NCBI RefSeq assembly: GCF_028389875.1
Contig: NC_084671.1
Span: 129,001-193,000 of the forward strand
Direction of reading: 5' to 3'
DNA: 64,000 bases
Source of the DNA: Rhea pennata
Taxonomy: Eukaryota; Chordata; Aves; Rheiformes; Rheidae
Of this stretch, positions 51,601 to 64,000 are shown one piece after another. The notes below the pieces were generated by a model that saw only the letters and a list, made by a program, of their open reading frames with translations, ran no database searches and was not told where the DNA came from. The position numbers and the translations under genes are program-made. Position 1 is the first letter of the stretch. Every line of letters starts with the position of its first letter.

Positions 51601-51891
51601 AAAAGCCCAACTAGCACAACTGTACCTTGCTGCACAGTAACCCAAGTTTATTGGAAGCAGAATGCAATTCATTAAAAAGAAAAAAAAAAAAAAGAACACA
51701 GAACCAACACTTACCATCACACCTGAGAAACAGATCCCTTCAAAATACCAAACGTAGTTGGGAAGCTGGTAACTGGCAGCATATAAAGTCTTCCCATTAG
51801 GGAAGTATAATAGGATGTTAACAACAATACTCCAGAGCGCAAGAGGGATTAGCAGACAACTCAAACAGTTTCCACATGTCTCTAATCCCAT
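45604..51891 (-). CDS. TM4SF18: TM4SF18, L6-family four-transmembrane protein
   Basis: Coding exons, complement of: 51715-51891 (177 nt), 49931-50020 (90), 49145-49287 (143), 47564-47744 (181), 45604-45618 (15). They sum to 606 nt, 201 aa, the length of human TM4SF18. It begins [20 protein letters not shown] and has NILLYFPNG and [12 protein letters not shown]. Exon 2 has CCQSESCNK, exon 3 has [13 protein letters not shown] and [12 protein letters not shown], exon 4 has [17 protein letters not shown], and the last exon gives AGII-stop. Membrane spans are near residues 10-30, 47-70, 92-115 and 160-185; the extracellular loop between spans 3 and 4 holds an NSS glycosylation site. Like other L6 proteins it should act at cell membranes; its specific role is poorly known. 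Same strand and exon plan as TM4SF1, about 4.5 kb away. Confidence 0.95.
46120..46213. repeat. alternating TG/CA/TA simple repeat
   Basis: A mixed purine-pyrimidine alternating tract (ATGTGTGTATATACATAT, CACACACACA, ATATATATATGCAT) lies immediately upstream of the CR1 element in the last TM4SF18 intron. Confidence 0.85.
46240..46975 (+). mobile_element. CR1 LINE fragment (end of reverse transcriptase plus 3' end)
   Basis: Two open segments read as the C-terminal part of CR1 ORF2: [20 protein letters not shown] and [17 protein letters not shown], then [20 protein letters not shown] and [19 protein letters not shown]. They lie in different frames, so the copy is frameshifted between about 46500 and 46650 and is dead. 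It ends with TTACTGATTCTATGATC near 46973, the short TTCTATGA-type terminus typical of CR1. The 5' part is truncated, as usual for LINEs. It lies in the last intron of TM4SF18, antisense to the gene. Confidence 0.95.
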
Positions 51892-54800
51892 CTCTCAAAC
51901 ACTTTAGAAGTTTTGTTCTTCTAAGCTAACAAAAAGTTACAAGGTTTTTAATTATGAAAAGCGTTTGGACTGCCTTAGTTTGATTCAGTCATTTCATATT
52001 CATAGGAGCCTGGTGACTGAGGTATGATTCCAAGGTTAAAGAAGAGCTTAACTGTTACCAGAACAATAGACAAATATTGCTGTCTGAAGTCTTTGTCCTT
52101 TCTGACTGTATGTCTTTAAGTAGCAGTTTCCCCTCCAAAAGCTAACTCCCTAGTGATCTTCCAAATGAAGTAAGTCTAGACGTGAGACTCAGGAAGGAAC
52201 TTCAAACTGGGTTACAGAACCATCACCTCATGCATATCTGGCATTTCTCATTTCCTAGAGACTGCTTAGAAACACACTCCTCCTGAGAACACAGATTATT
52301 ATGAAAATATTCTGTGACATGAGGCAGAATACTCAGCCTTACTACACCTCAGTTTTTTGCTACATTATATGGGGAAGGGATTTGTCAAGCGATAAATACT
52401 TTAAGTGTCTTTACAGAAGGTCCACATACTGTCTCACACAACAGAATTAATATCAAAGCTTGGCAGATCCGTAGCCACAAAGAACCTGAAAGAAGAAATA
52501 CTTCAATACTGCACTGTGCCTCAAAGCTCTGCTGGAAACCAGCACTGGGTACCATCACAAGGCAGCCCCATGCAGAAGCATCAGGCTGAGTCTCAGTCAC
52601 ACAGCAGGGATTCCAGTAACATCAGACAAACTCCCAGGTAGAATTATTTTCACGCTTCAATTAATTATTCTTTCCAGCTGCATTATCCAGCAAAATATTC
52701 TCTGAATTAAATCCTGATACTTCTCTGGCTGTTTTATTCTATGCTCTTACAGCTGAGTATGTATGGCCACAGATTTGATCTAATTACTTATGATTTCTTA
52801 TACACAAAGAAAGGGCTGGCTGCTGCTTTTTGAAATTGCTGGCTTGTTGAACTGTGCAAAGCCAAAGTTAGATACTTTTCCCAGTTTCATTTATCTGAAA
52901 CTGAAATGATAGTTTCATTTATCATCATTCTGACAACCAAAAGCAACTAAAAATTCACTCCTGTAAAATAGAGCCAGAGATGTTTGAATGCTTGCAGCAT
53001 GACCACGGCCTTCTTTCCTTGTCCACATGAGTCACCAGAGAAGTAACTCAATACTGAGTACCTGGTTAACCCAATAGGAAAGTCGAGGTCAGAGAACAAA
53101 ACCTTTGTGCTCTATCAAAAGGGAGAAAACTGATTTTAGACGCAATGATGTCATGACATATTTTCCTTTTGTTTCCTCATGAGCTGTTTCAGTCCCTGCA
53201 CACATTAAGCTTCTCTCATGATCTCTTTAAAGATGCATTAGCTCTGTTGGGATTGCATATTTCACTGAGCTCGTTCCTACTGCTTTCAATGAGGTCACCC
53301 AAGGAAATGCGCATGATGATATTTCTACAGTTACACAATTTTTTCCCATCTATTCTCTGCTGTGACTCTCCCTTTTTTTGCCTCCCTCTCTGCTTCTTCT
53401 TCTAAGATGCTTCACTTTAAATTCCTCAGACTTTACTCTCAGGACCGCACAACTTCCCAAATTTCCTGTTTTACTTCCTTATCACCATAAGCACTGTTAC
53501 TAATTTCTAACTGAAATTAGTAACAAATCTTCCTCTGCAGACTCACAGCCACGGACGTAACTCATGCTATCAACACTGTCTTACAGATCAGAGAAAAAAT
53601 GGCTGAGCTAAAAGCAGGCATGTCAGATCCCCAGGATTCATTCTTATTACAAAACTCAGAAGCCACTTACCAGGCCAAGCTCTTCACTTTTTAGAAAAGC
53701 AAAGGCAAAAATTACTAGTGAGATTATTTTATAATCCAGTCTGCTGCTACCTTCCATTGCAATCTGTTTTGATTAGAAGAAATCTATTTGGAAAACAACA
53801 CCTGACACACAGAGTTCATTCTGCAGTAGCACAGTACACAGCGTGACTTATTTTTTATTTAAACTGAGCTCTGCAAATAACAAATCAAGCTGTGTTTTGT
53901 TGGTGTTGACTGCCAGAACATGAAGCAACAATTTTATATTAAATATTAGGCAAACCTGGCAAGCCCCAGCTTCAGTTTCTCATTACTAAGTGTTTGCAAG
54001 AACCACTTTCCTTTTCCTGTAAATATCTATGAGCTAACGCTGAGCCCATTACCATAAACCACTGTTTATTCTGGGTGAATGACTTCTCTGCTACCTGAAC
54101 TGGATTCTACCTAAAACAATTAGTTCCCTAGGATTTAACTGATAAAATTCCTCAGTCTTGTGGATTAGGGATTGAAGGAGTTCCTTTGGATTATTTCAAA
54201 AGATGACAAAAAATGGTGACTGAGCAGTAATGCTATCCATTAATGCCGTATAGAGCTGAGCTAGAGTTTAATTCTAAACCCTAGTCTAACCATTCTACCC
54301 ATTGGCATTCTCAATACTGATTCAGTTCTTTGATTAGTTAATATGTATCAACCATGCAAGCATAATGGCAAAATCTCTTTAAGTCATGTGGGAACTATTT
54401 CCTATTCCATCAAGACTCTACTTACCCTTTCCTCCTCCCTGTCACTCAACACCTAATTTAACCGTTCATATCCTCTTTCAAACAGTGCTGCTTCATCTAT
54501 AAAGATACTGTACTGCACAGCAGCAAGGAATCACCTGTGCGTATGTTCCTTCCCCTCCTGTAACAGAACAAATACAACAAGTAGAGACTGTAATGAAAGA
54601 GTGTCTTTAATTAATTTGATGTATTTATGTATGAATAAATGGTATTGCAAGAAGCACTTATCCTTACTCTGAATAGAGACTCTTTCCACCTGCGAGTTCT
54701 TACACTGCTGTGGACTTCTGTGTGCAATTTCAAGGTCACACAGCTAATTTCTTTTTCTCCAATATGTACTTATACTGTACAGACTTGGCTGTGAGAAAAA

Positions 54801-55795
54801 CCTGACCTCCCCACAAGTTTCTGTCCACCTTTAAAGACTATCTTCCTAGATACAAGTAGTACTAAGTATACACTACACCTGTTGGCGATTCTTTTTCCTC
54901 TAAACAGAAACTAACTTGCCTGTTTTTGAAGACAGCATTAATTGCTAGATTCTAAAAGAGCCTGCATTTCTTTCTTTGAAATAACTGGCATCTCACATTT
55001 TCACTTGTAAAATACTCCTGGCATTTTCACTTGCAAAATGCCATTGCCAGGACCACACCAACCCTACCAGCAATGCTGTTGGCAGCATATTCTTCAGATT
55101 CACTTTACCTTGTGACAAAACACTCTCTGTAACATGCTACAAGCTAAACTTCAAAAGTTCCTCCTCAGCATCTTAGAAGAATACTGTCTTCAGGCTGTCT
55201 ACTGCCGAAGTTTACTATTTCAGATTAGATTAACCTATTTCTGCTGGCCTGAATTTCCACTTCCATTTTCTGAACACTGCCACCCCAGGGGACCGGCTGG
55301 CTGAGGTAGAAAACAGGAACTCAGACGCATGTTTTCTTTTGTTTCAGGACTCTAAGGGACAGGAGGGGAGCACCCTGTGGGACAGCAGCAGTGAAGGGCC
55401 ACAGGGCTGTGGCCCAACTGTGCAGAAACCTCTTTCCATTCCTTGGCATGATCGTCAGCAAGGAACAGCTAGCCTAGACCCAGGACTGAGTCCCTACCTA
55501 CACAGAAAATCTGCATTTGACACAGGGCTCTCATTAATCTATCACACTCTCCTTGACACACATCTTAGTTTTGAGAAGCCACAGCTGCTTGGTTCAGCTA
55601 CATGATCTAAACCAAAGACTGAAGCAATTCTCTTTCTGACAAGAGGAGGTTAAGGAGAGGTTATAATCTGACTGCTTTAAATCCACATTTTCACCACCAC
55701 TGCCCTTTCCTTTCAAACCAAGTAAAGAGTTTCAGCATTAACATACAGGCAGGAAAAGAAGCTCTGACACCTGCTGGGTATTTTTAATACAAATC
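51892..55795. other. intergenic, TM4SF18 upstream side; nothing recognised
   Basis: There is no protein-like frame, RNA gene or known repeat family. A somewhat GC-richer stretch with an open frame (55339-55605) has no family signature. The left edge should contain the TM4SF18 promoter and 5' UTR, but no TATA box or CpG island stands out. Confidence 0.6.
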
Positions 55796-56014
55796 TTTAT
55801 TTGTTAAATGCAGGAAAAGTTCTGAACAATCCACATTTTATTTTATTGCAGTTCTTTCCAGATTTTTCCTGAAAAGGAAAAGAACATGTACTTTCCCTTG
55901 GTCATCCATATTTTATATTGCTGCTTTGTTTTTTCCCCATGTGAGTATTCATTTATTTCCAGGTCAGACTAGATCACTTTTCTCCTCAACCTACCACGAG
56001 AATTAATGTACAAC

Positions 56015-56020
56015 TTTATT
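56015..56020 (-). terminator. candidate poly(A) signal of TM4SF1
   Basis: AATAAA on the minus strand, about 370 nt after the TM4SF1 stop. Another hexamer follows at complement 55796-55801. Either would give a 3' UTR of about 0.4-0.6 kb. Confidence 0.5.
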
Positions 56021-56281
56021 GGGAAAACAGCATATAGTACAGAGCTGCTGTGTCAGTAGAGAAAAAAGCCAGTACGAATACTGACACATATGTTCAGTCA
56101 GTTATCTGTATTAAGATGAAATGAACCAAAGAAATTCAGGATTCATTTTGCCTTTAGATGCAGTGAAAAGCCTGTACACGATTCCAACAACAAAGGCTTG
56201 TATCAGGTCAGTTAAGTTGATGGTGACAGCACAGTCTGACAATAAACAATTTGCTTTCTAGTATGCATGCAGTATTAGGAA

Positions 56282-56315
56282 AAACAATCCCATTCCAAAC
56301 AATCCCATTCCAAAC
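56282..56315. repeat. 15-bp tandem duplication in the TM4SF1 3' UTR
   Basis: The unit AAACAATCCCATTCC occurs twice head to tail plus a partial third copy. It begins about 75 nt past the TM4SF1 stop in transcript direction. Confidence 0.9.
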
Positions 56316-56389
56316 ACCAACCGAACAATAAAACCCCAGGATACTCAACTCATCACAAATGTATCAACTTCAACCCATTTTCAGGTTGT

Positions 56390-56404
56390 CTAGCATACGT
56401 ATGT
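56390..56404 (-). CDS. TM4SF1: TM4SF1 terminal 15-nt coding exon
   Basis: The minus strand has an acceptor ATTTCCCCCCCCACAG followed by ACATACGTATGCTAG, which is T-Y-V-C-stop. It aligns with the QYDC ending of human TM4SF1 and keeps phase with exon 4, which ends GAAGAG|GTAAGT. Without this exon the frame would read through the donor to a longer, unfamiliar tail. Confidence 0.85.
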   Translation of the reverse strand, partial: TYVC

Positions 56405-59400
56405 CTGTGGGGGGGGAAATAAAAAAAAGAAATAAGTAACAAGGAAAAGAATACTAATACTATGTCCAATTGTAAGACCTAAAATTAACCTGACCACATT
56501 TACATAGCCATACCATGCTTCTTGTATACTGCATACAGCACAGAGGACAGGAGGGAGAAGACAGTACTAACTCTGAAAGAGCCATAATGTTCAACTGTAC
56601 TAACTGAAAATGTGAAACATTCTCAGTTATAATCTCTGTGATATAAAAGATACCTGTTCTATGCCGTATGCCTTTACAGCTCCAACACTACTACTGTGAT
56701 ATTGATTTTGGCAATAGGCTCAAATTGTTTAAGACACTGAAGAAATCTGGAGGAAATTCCCTTTTCTCAGTCCAAAAATAGATAATATTCAGCAGATCTG
56801 CCTGTAGGTTTTTTTTTTTATTAATATGTAATTTAATTTCTTCTCTCATCCTAATTTTGCTAAACAAGGCTGGAATGCTGCAGTTTTCATTAAAGGGGTA
56901 AATTCTCACTAGCTTATGAGCAGCTGTAAGCAAATATGAAGCTAAAGCAATACAGTTAGAACAAGCACCCTACCACAAAACTGCATCACACTGCACAACA
57001 ATGGTTTAGGCTATGGCAAAGAATCCATCACCAGGGAATATAAATTATAACTGAAATATATATTACTTATATAATGCTGAGGACATTTACCATAGGAGAA
57101 AATAAACTCCTGCTTCTGTGCAGAGTAACTTCACTGCAAACAGCTGAGCAATCAGCTAAAAGCATGTAGTCAGATTCTACATGAAAATGCTGAACACAGT
57201 AGGGCTATATAAAGTCACACACTGAACTGGTGCATAAGAATGCATAAGAAATAACTGCTGAGTAAGACTCTGCTGTAGCATCACTACAACATAGTGTTTC
57301 ATGTTCAGCAGCTGAGACGCATAGCAATAACTACATGAAAAAAGGACTTACCTCTTCACGACTGCAGCACAGCCTACATATTCCTCCAAGGAGGCCATTG
57401 ATTATATGTATGGAACACAGAATGAACTCTATTCCTCCCAAGACAAGCAGAATGGAAAAGAGGGTGACGTTCCACTGTACGATGTTTTGTGGTTCCTGAC
57501 ATTTAGACCATTTGTTATACTCGAGCAAGTACCTATTCACATCAATTAAAAATATATTAAAATTGTGTGTGAGAGAGAAGGGCATAGTTAGTGGGGTGCT
57601 ACATGTACACTAGAATATCAAAGTGCAGACTGTAACTGCATTGATGATAATTGCTCTAAGTGGGAATAGAAAATGCAATTCCATGCAAAGCCTGTCTTGT
57701 TTAAGAAAATGTTGAATTATGAAGCATAATGTTAAGTCTTAATTTCTTGAAACCACTCCCCCCCAAAAACTAAGCTATAAAGGCAGAATCTTCTGTTTCT
57801 GATTAAATGAGACACGAACTCCAGAAAGCTGAAAGAGCAAACCACTTCTCAAAACAAGCAGAGAGCCTTTCAAGATTAGGCTTCATTCTGAAGACAGCAA
57901 TTACTGATCCAAAGCAAATGGGTCACTTCCTTTCTTGATGCCTTGTACTGCTGCCTTTGGACACTCACATGCACAATCTGGAATAACCAAACACTGGCTA
58001 AATTCAGCAGAGCACTGCAGTAGATTCCTCTAGCTGCTGCTCACCCATGTTGTCAAGTCATAAGCACTGCTGCGCCTTCAACAAGGAGTTAACACAACTC
58101 TTCTCTATTCAGTAGTAGTGAAAGAAAAATACAAAAAAAGAATGCTTCCTCTCAGAAGAGATGTAACTGAAATGCAAAATTCAAAATCTTCATTGCAAAG
58201 AATCTTGATGTGGCCTCCTACTCAAAATCATCTCTAGCCATGCATCAACCATAAACTGTGGGTAGAAACAGCCTCAAGAGGTTGCCAACCACACAGGTAC
58301 TCTAAGAGCACGTCATGATCCAAACCAAATCCACTTCACCTATAGGATTTGTGGGGATTAATGAGGAATAGCATACAACTCAACTTTATAGGCTGGGTTT
58401 GCTGGAGAACCCAATTTAGGGATAATTAAGAAACTCTAGCCCTTTGCATACTACATGAAAAAAAAAAAAAAAAAAGATTCCTATAAACCTTTTCTAGTTT
58501 CATTTACCAAGATTCTATACCACTGTTACTAATGGTGGTCATTATGCCAGTCTGCACTGAAAAAAAAAAAAAATCAAAACCAGGCTTCAAAAAACAGCTT
58601 CTCATGCCAGTGGTAAGCCATGTTTTGTAACAACATCTACTTATAGTTTTTAAACTCCTCATAAAATCCTAAAGTCTTATACTTAAAGTTAAAAATTTTC
58701 ATATTCACGACCATGAAAACTATTTGGAGTATAGGTCCATATATATATATGTAAATATATCAGGTGACCTCCTCCTCTTTTAGATACTGTTAGCATTCAT
58801 TAAAAATACCCCTCACCTATCTCCATGAAGTATTAAGAACACCCTTCTGTAAGTCTTCCAGAATCTGAAACTATGTATTGTGACTGATCAGCATGTTCTG
58901 ATAACTTCTTGTAAAACAGAGGGCTTAAACTGCTTTGGTTTTAAACTCTAGGAGTGTGGGTAACTCTGATCCCATGTGTTTTGTTATTAGCAAAAGAGAA
59001 GCATAAAATTAAGAATGGACCTTCGTCTATGCTTACTGGAAATTTCTGAAAGATACTGCAATAAAGCCCATGTGCACATACCAAAAGATAAAACATATCC
59101 ATGAACGCTACTTACCCTCCAGAGGATTCAGTGAAAGGATAGATCCAGTTTCTTTCTACAGCAGTGAAGCAGTATGGTCCCTGGGATAAGCCCAGGGCTG
59201 AAATGATGATACAGTAGCCAGAACCAAGGATCCCAATAAAGGCTGCCAGAACCGAGGACAGCATCTGCACACCAAACACAGACACAAGTTTTCAGCACGG
59301 CTCTCACCCTGTCTTAGGGACTATCTGGGACTGGCCAGTAACAGCTTACTTACCACACAGCTTTTCCCACAGTCCTCCTGGCCAGTGCACCCACAGCAGT

Positions 59401-61414
59401 CATTGTGGAGCCCAATGAACACTGCAGCTGGAATGAGCACCTAGGTACAGGGCAAACAGAGCACACTGCTCTCAGATCTACTTTGTTGCACAGACAGGGC
59501 ACAGCAAACACAGTTCTCATCTTACATTCATTTAGACTGCTTCTTAGGAGTGGGTGGTATGGGGGAACTCAGCATAGATTATTCACTTTTACTTCTGTTT
59601 AACACAACAGGCACCTCCCCACTGATCTCAGTATCACCAGCACCAGGATAGGTACGTTTCCATTTTTGCTTTGTGTTTACATCACACTTACTGCAAGACT
59701 ATGTCCATAAAGAACATGCTGTGGTTTTTCTGCAATCTGAGAAATTTCAACTTTAAACATTTTTGTTCACGTTAAGGGCTATATCCAGAAAATAAAATGC
59801 TTTGCAAAAACAGTGTTCATTTTCTGCCAAAAAAAGATTATAAACTTAAAATTTTGATAATTTTCTTATAAAAATAAGATGACTACGAACATGTAAGTTA
59901 CTGCAGAGCAGTGATAACCGTCTGTGTGACAAACTAGTCTGACTGTAGTAAAAAGTATGGGAATATTTTACCCAATTCAGGGTAGCATCTAATTTCAGAC
60001 ATTTAGCTTCTTCTAGGTTTTCATGTCCACAAAGCTTCCAGTGCCAGAAATGCAAAGTAACAAATCAGTTATCTATAAGCAAATAAAACCCCCACACTCC
60101 AGAGCTTTTAGCATAAAATCAAGAAGGAGCAACAGAGCTGATTAAAGAGAGTATCCCCTGTCAGCAGTAATAGGGCTTAATACTACTTTGTATTTATAAA
60201 GTACTATATCATTATTACCCAAGAGTACCTCAGAAAACCATAAAGCAAGAAGAAAGTCTTTGTGAACTGCTCAGATTTTCTTCACATGATACTAAAATAA
60301 AAACTATCCAGTCGAACAGAATCATGTATTTGTCAGTCCTTATCCAAACCTATCTCTGAGCCCTGATCCAGTAGGTCCGGAAAAGGTTGTACAACAGTGT
60401 GCTCCAGGAGCAGTTTCATTGATTTCAACTGAACTACTCTATGTGTAAAGATCAATCTTTGCACAAGACAGTCTAGCTTCCAATGGGGCTGTACACAGCC
60501 ATAAGCACACCTCCTGAGATACAGGGTCGTATTGTGCAGTGGTTTTTAACCTGTGCATTGCATACACCTTGAGATCTGTAGCCTATTTCTAGGAAGACTG
60601 TTAAAAGCAAACAAAAAAGGATGCTTATCAGCAGAAAACTTAAATATGCTATAGTGTGGTCCTCAAAATTAAAACGGTAGAACATAATTGCTCCAGTTTA
60701 ACAAATCCTATTAAAAAAATGCTCAATTCTTCATCCTTTGTTATTACTGTAATACAAAGTTTTGATAACTGTTACTCAATTCCTCAGAATAAACTGCTAG
60801 GACAGAGCAATAACTGATGCCTTTCAATATCTCAGATAATATATATTAAGGAATTGAAACTAAATACTAGTAATCTGTGCACAGAAATATGACATTAACA
60901 GGAGAATAGCTCAGTAACAGTAAAAAAGTAAGACTATACTCCATAAGTAAATAGCATCCCACTGAAGGGCCTGAATCCAATCTTGCATTTTGGTTCTACA
61001 ATCTAGACCCTATGATTTTCTCAGCTATAGGGTACACAATGTTGTAGATGTGATAACCAACAGTAACTAATAATATATACAGCACAATATAGTTATTTTC
61101 TTTTGATACAACTCCAAAGCTGTAGAGATTGCTGCTGACAAGGTAGTCAATCAAGAAATTAATGTAATTGATAAAGCAAAAGTAGTATCAAATAGCTCCA
61201 ACATAAACTAGAAAGAAACCACTGGCTCATTACTTACCAAAAAACCTCCACCTAGAATCCCATGAAGGCATTCCACATATTTGCTGAGATGATGCTCTGA
61301 AGCAAACCTTGTCTCACCATTGGGAAAATAAAGTAAAATGTTCGCCACAATGCTGAGCAAGGCAAGGATGAGCAACTTATACCCAATACACCTAGCACAC
61401 CTTCCAAAACACAT
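56390..61414 (-). CDS. TM4SF1: TM4SF1 (L6 antigen type), four-transmembrane protein
   Basis: Coding exons, complement of: 61238-61414 (177 nt), 59354-59440 (87), 59116-59264 (149), 57352-57532 (181), 56390-56404 (15). They sum to 609 nt, 202 aa, exactly the human TM4SF1 length. It begins [15 protein letters not shown]. Family landmarks are [28 protein letters not shown], the NDCCGC cysteine cluster, [23 protein letters not shown] and [18 protein letters not shown]; the end is CCSREETYVC-stop. Four membrane spans are expected. Human TM4SF1 organises plasma-membrane microdomains in endothelium and many tumours and affects motility. Exon 1 has VECLHGI where human has a more aromatic segment, adding a cysteine. 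The start is chosen by family alignment; an in-frame upstream ATG exists at 61504. Tandem paralog of TM4SF18. Confidence 0.95.
58458..58475 (+). repeat. A18 homopolymer
   Basis: A poly(A) run in the large TM4SF1 intron between exons 3 and 4. A second A run (about 13 nt) lies near 58560. Confidence 0.85.
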
Positions 61415-64000
61415 GTTTTGAGCTTTACAAATCCTTCTTTTGCTAGCCCAATCCAGCCTTTTATGTATCTGTTTAAATGAAAAAGAAGATTGGTCTTCAG
61501 ACACACCTGCTTAAATACTCAGGGTTACCTAGCTACCTGGATGACGTTTACATGTCTTCATGACTATCATTCCCCAACGCTGAAGGAGGGAACAAGCATG
61601 GCAGAATGCCACCACCCATTTTAAATGAAATAATTGTTGACAAGCCAAACTCAGTCAAGGAAATATTGAATGGTAGGGTAATTTATTTCACTTTAATATA
61701 TGATGCTTGGAATGATGACTGGTAAACATGATTAGACATGAACAATTTAAACCACAACACAAGTTTTTAGGAATTAAAGGAAAAAGGTTTTGTTCTCTTT
61801 GTTAGAAACAGTTTTGACTTTTACGTTTATAGACTGATTCAGAATAACATGAAGCCAGGGACAGACTCAGCTGACTTCAACTGTATTGAGTCAGATACTT
61901 AGTATGCATAAACAGAATAAGGTCTACAGCAACAAGGAGTATGTAGAACCACCTCTCACTTTGCTATCCAGTTAACAGAGTACGAGCAAACCTCGTCAGG
62001 AGGTTAGAAAACACAAACAAAATGGGCAGGTATGCTTTTAAGGAGTGTCTTTGTTCTTACCATTGCAAAACAAGCTGGATTTAGATTAACAGCCGCTAAT
62101 CTAAAGCTAAACCAAGCAAATTATGTGTGGAAAATACTTAGTGCTACAAAAAAGGGAACATAAAATACAGTTTTTATAATGAAAATTCAAGTATAGAAAT
62201 AAAAAAAAAAAAAAAGAAAAAAAAGCAGAGAGAGAAATATGCTATATTAGGGGTTCCCAAACTGTGCTACCTGTACCAGTAAGGTTGATTTGTATAACAA
62301 ATGGTGAGACAAAGTGACCTGGAAAAATAAAGTCTAGTCTGTTCCCTTTTCCCGTAAGCAAACATTGCCAAAATAGCCAAAAGCTTTCTCCTTCACATAC
62401 ATGCAGGTCAACACAGGGGCATGCGTTGCAATGCCTACTACTATCACATAACAGAAGATGACTGAGGATGTACAAGCCTTGAGTAGATTCAGAAGAAATT
62501 GCTGCTGCCATCACCACAATATAATACAATTCTCATTGTAAAGGAAGTAGCTGGACAAACTGAGCTTGGAAATGGACAGGATATTAGAGGTCTGTAGTAA
62601 GACTTTAACTCCTTCAACTATTTGGGGGGAGAGTACTCATTTGGGGTTTTTGTTTCTTAATCGCTAAAATCACATTGTAAACTTGAGCCTTGTAAATCAG
62701 TGTCATTATAAATCAAATTCTGCTTATTTTACTCATGTAACTGGATTTACATGCTGGACTTCAGCAGGGTATTTTGGGAAGTGATGTGAGCAACACTGAA
62801 GCTTAAAGGAAAAAAAGAGCAGTCTTCCACAGATGTGGATTTGTGATGCAGCCTCTCCGGGTATTGTAGCTGTTGGCCTTGAAGACTTCCTTCATTATGA
62901 GAAATATCCTCTGATTGTAGAAACACAGGCTTAATCTTATTGTGTACTTCACCTTTGATGACTATAAACCAAGAATAAACATCGTCCTGCATGTTTCCTC
63001 TGCAGAAGGAGATGGCTCCTTAACAGAAAACTCCCTTCATTGTGTTATGCTTAAAACAAAACAAAAACATACATACGGCCTCTGGAAAGAAGATTTAAAA
63101 TCTGTTCTATTTATAATCTGCATAATTGTTTTCCAACAAATTTAAACCCAAAGTTGGATTTAAAATCAATTTTATTGTCAGTTGATATTTTCCAGACAAA
63201 GGAATTAGAGTGAGATATCCTGAAAAGTCCGATGCTCTGAAGAGTTTTGGTCTTTGAATTCTATTCCTTGAAGCCATTAGCAGGCTGGTCAAAACCAAGG
63301 TTCTTACTCTCTTTGAGAGAAAAATCAAGCATTTGATTAGGTGGTCAACCAAGCATTTCTTCTGCTTTCTTGTGCCAGTTATACCCAGCTACTATCCTTT
63401 AACATAACACTTAATTTTATTAACAGATGGGAAACAGAGAAATATTTCCTTATTCTGTAAAACAAAACAAAACAACCAACCCCTCCCAACACTAAAATAA
63501 TTGTTTAGATCTCTGTCCTGAATAACCATGTAGATTAAAAAAGTCTGGTGCTTGTTCGCCTCTCAATGCCTATTTCCCTTTTCCTTGCAAATTTACTGCT
63601 CGAGAAATGAGCAGTAGTACATTTTGGGAATGGATTGGTGATGGCAAGTGGGGTTTCAAACAATGAAACTGACCCACATGCAGGCAGGAGCCAAACACCA
63701 GCTTCTCAGTGATCAGAGGAACAGCAGGGCCCAAACTGCAGCTCACAACATGCACCATTACCATGAGATGGCAGAGTTTAGTAGTAAACTAGTAAGCAAA
63801 AGCAAAATCAGTTCTTGAGTCTGTCATGCAAGAATTGCAGCATTTGAGCTTACAGTCGTAAGACAACTACTTACTCACATGTACTTCCCAACTCCCCATG
63901 AGAAACCACTTTTTCTCTCTTACAGGACTATTCCTGTAACTCTGATGTCTGCCCCGAAGAAAGAAAACACATTAAAAGGCAATCAATCATCCAGCGTTAA
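61415..64000. other. TM4SF1 upstream region; nothing else recognised
   Basis: The first 100 nt or so should be 5' UTR and promoter of TM4SF1. No CpG island or clear TATA box is seen. An A-rich stretch lies at 62200-62225. No exon, RNA gene or repeat family was recognised to the window edge. Confidence 0.6.

Noticed and set aside
57331-57351. TM4SF1 ending by read-through of exon 4
   Set aside because: A strong GTAAGT donor is present, and a downstream 15-nt exon restores both the family length of 202 residues and a Cys-ending tail.

Overview
The window is vertebrate nuclear DNA, almost certainly from a bird. Coding exons are short and separated by AT-rich introns with GT...AG ends. Two CR1-type LINE fragments, the characteristic avian retroposon, are present. 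The proteins read as orthologs of known vertebrate genes at recognisable but non-mammalian divergence. The exact species cannot be told from the sequence alone.

Layout, left to right: the last coding exon of an alpha-tubulin gene (+, 1-183) enters from the left edge. A CpG island (about 1560-2100) marks the promoter of HPS3 (+). I could join 17 HPS3 exons into an uninterrupted 1007-residue reading frame (1818-19533). Facing it tail to tail is ceruloplasmin, CP (-). I joined 18 CP exons in frame, from the signal-peptide exon at 40644 down to 22965; only the last few codons are unresolved. Beyond about 5 kb of apparently gene-free sequence come two L6-family four-transmembrane genes in tandem on the minus strand: TM4SF18 (51891-45604) and TM4SF1 (61414-56390). 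The paralogs share the same five-coding-exon architecture, and each ends in a 15-nt terminal coding exon. The right end, from about 61.5 kb to 64 kb, shows no gene.

The order HPS3-CP-TM4SF18-TM4SF1 with these orientations is the one known at human 3q24-q25, which supports orthology for all four. The alpha-tubulin gene on the HPS3 side is not what I expect in mammals (HLTF lies there in human). The genes do not form a pathway: HPS3 is a BLOC-2 subunit for lysosome-related organelles, CP is a secreted multicopper ferroxidase, and the TM4SF proteins are membrane proteins of the L6 family.

No novel multigene system was found. The best leads are fine-scale. The domain-2 type 1 copper site of CP carries Met where human CP has Leu. 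A CT microsatellite serves as the 3' splice-site tract of the CP exon carrying copper-ligand histidines. A 25-bp tandem duplication doubles a consensus branch-point motif in HPS3. A perfect 15-bp-arm hairpin lies in a CP intron.
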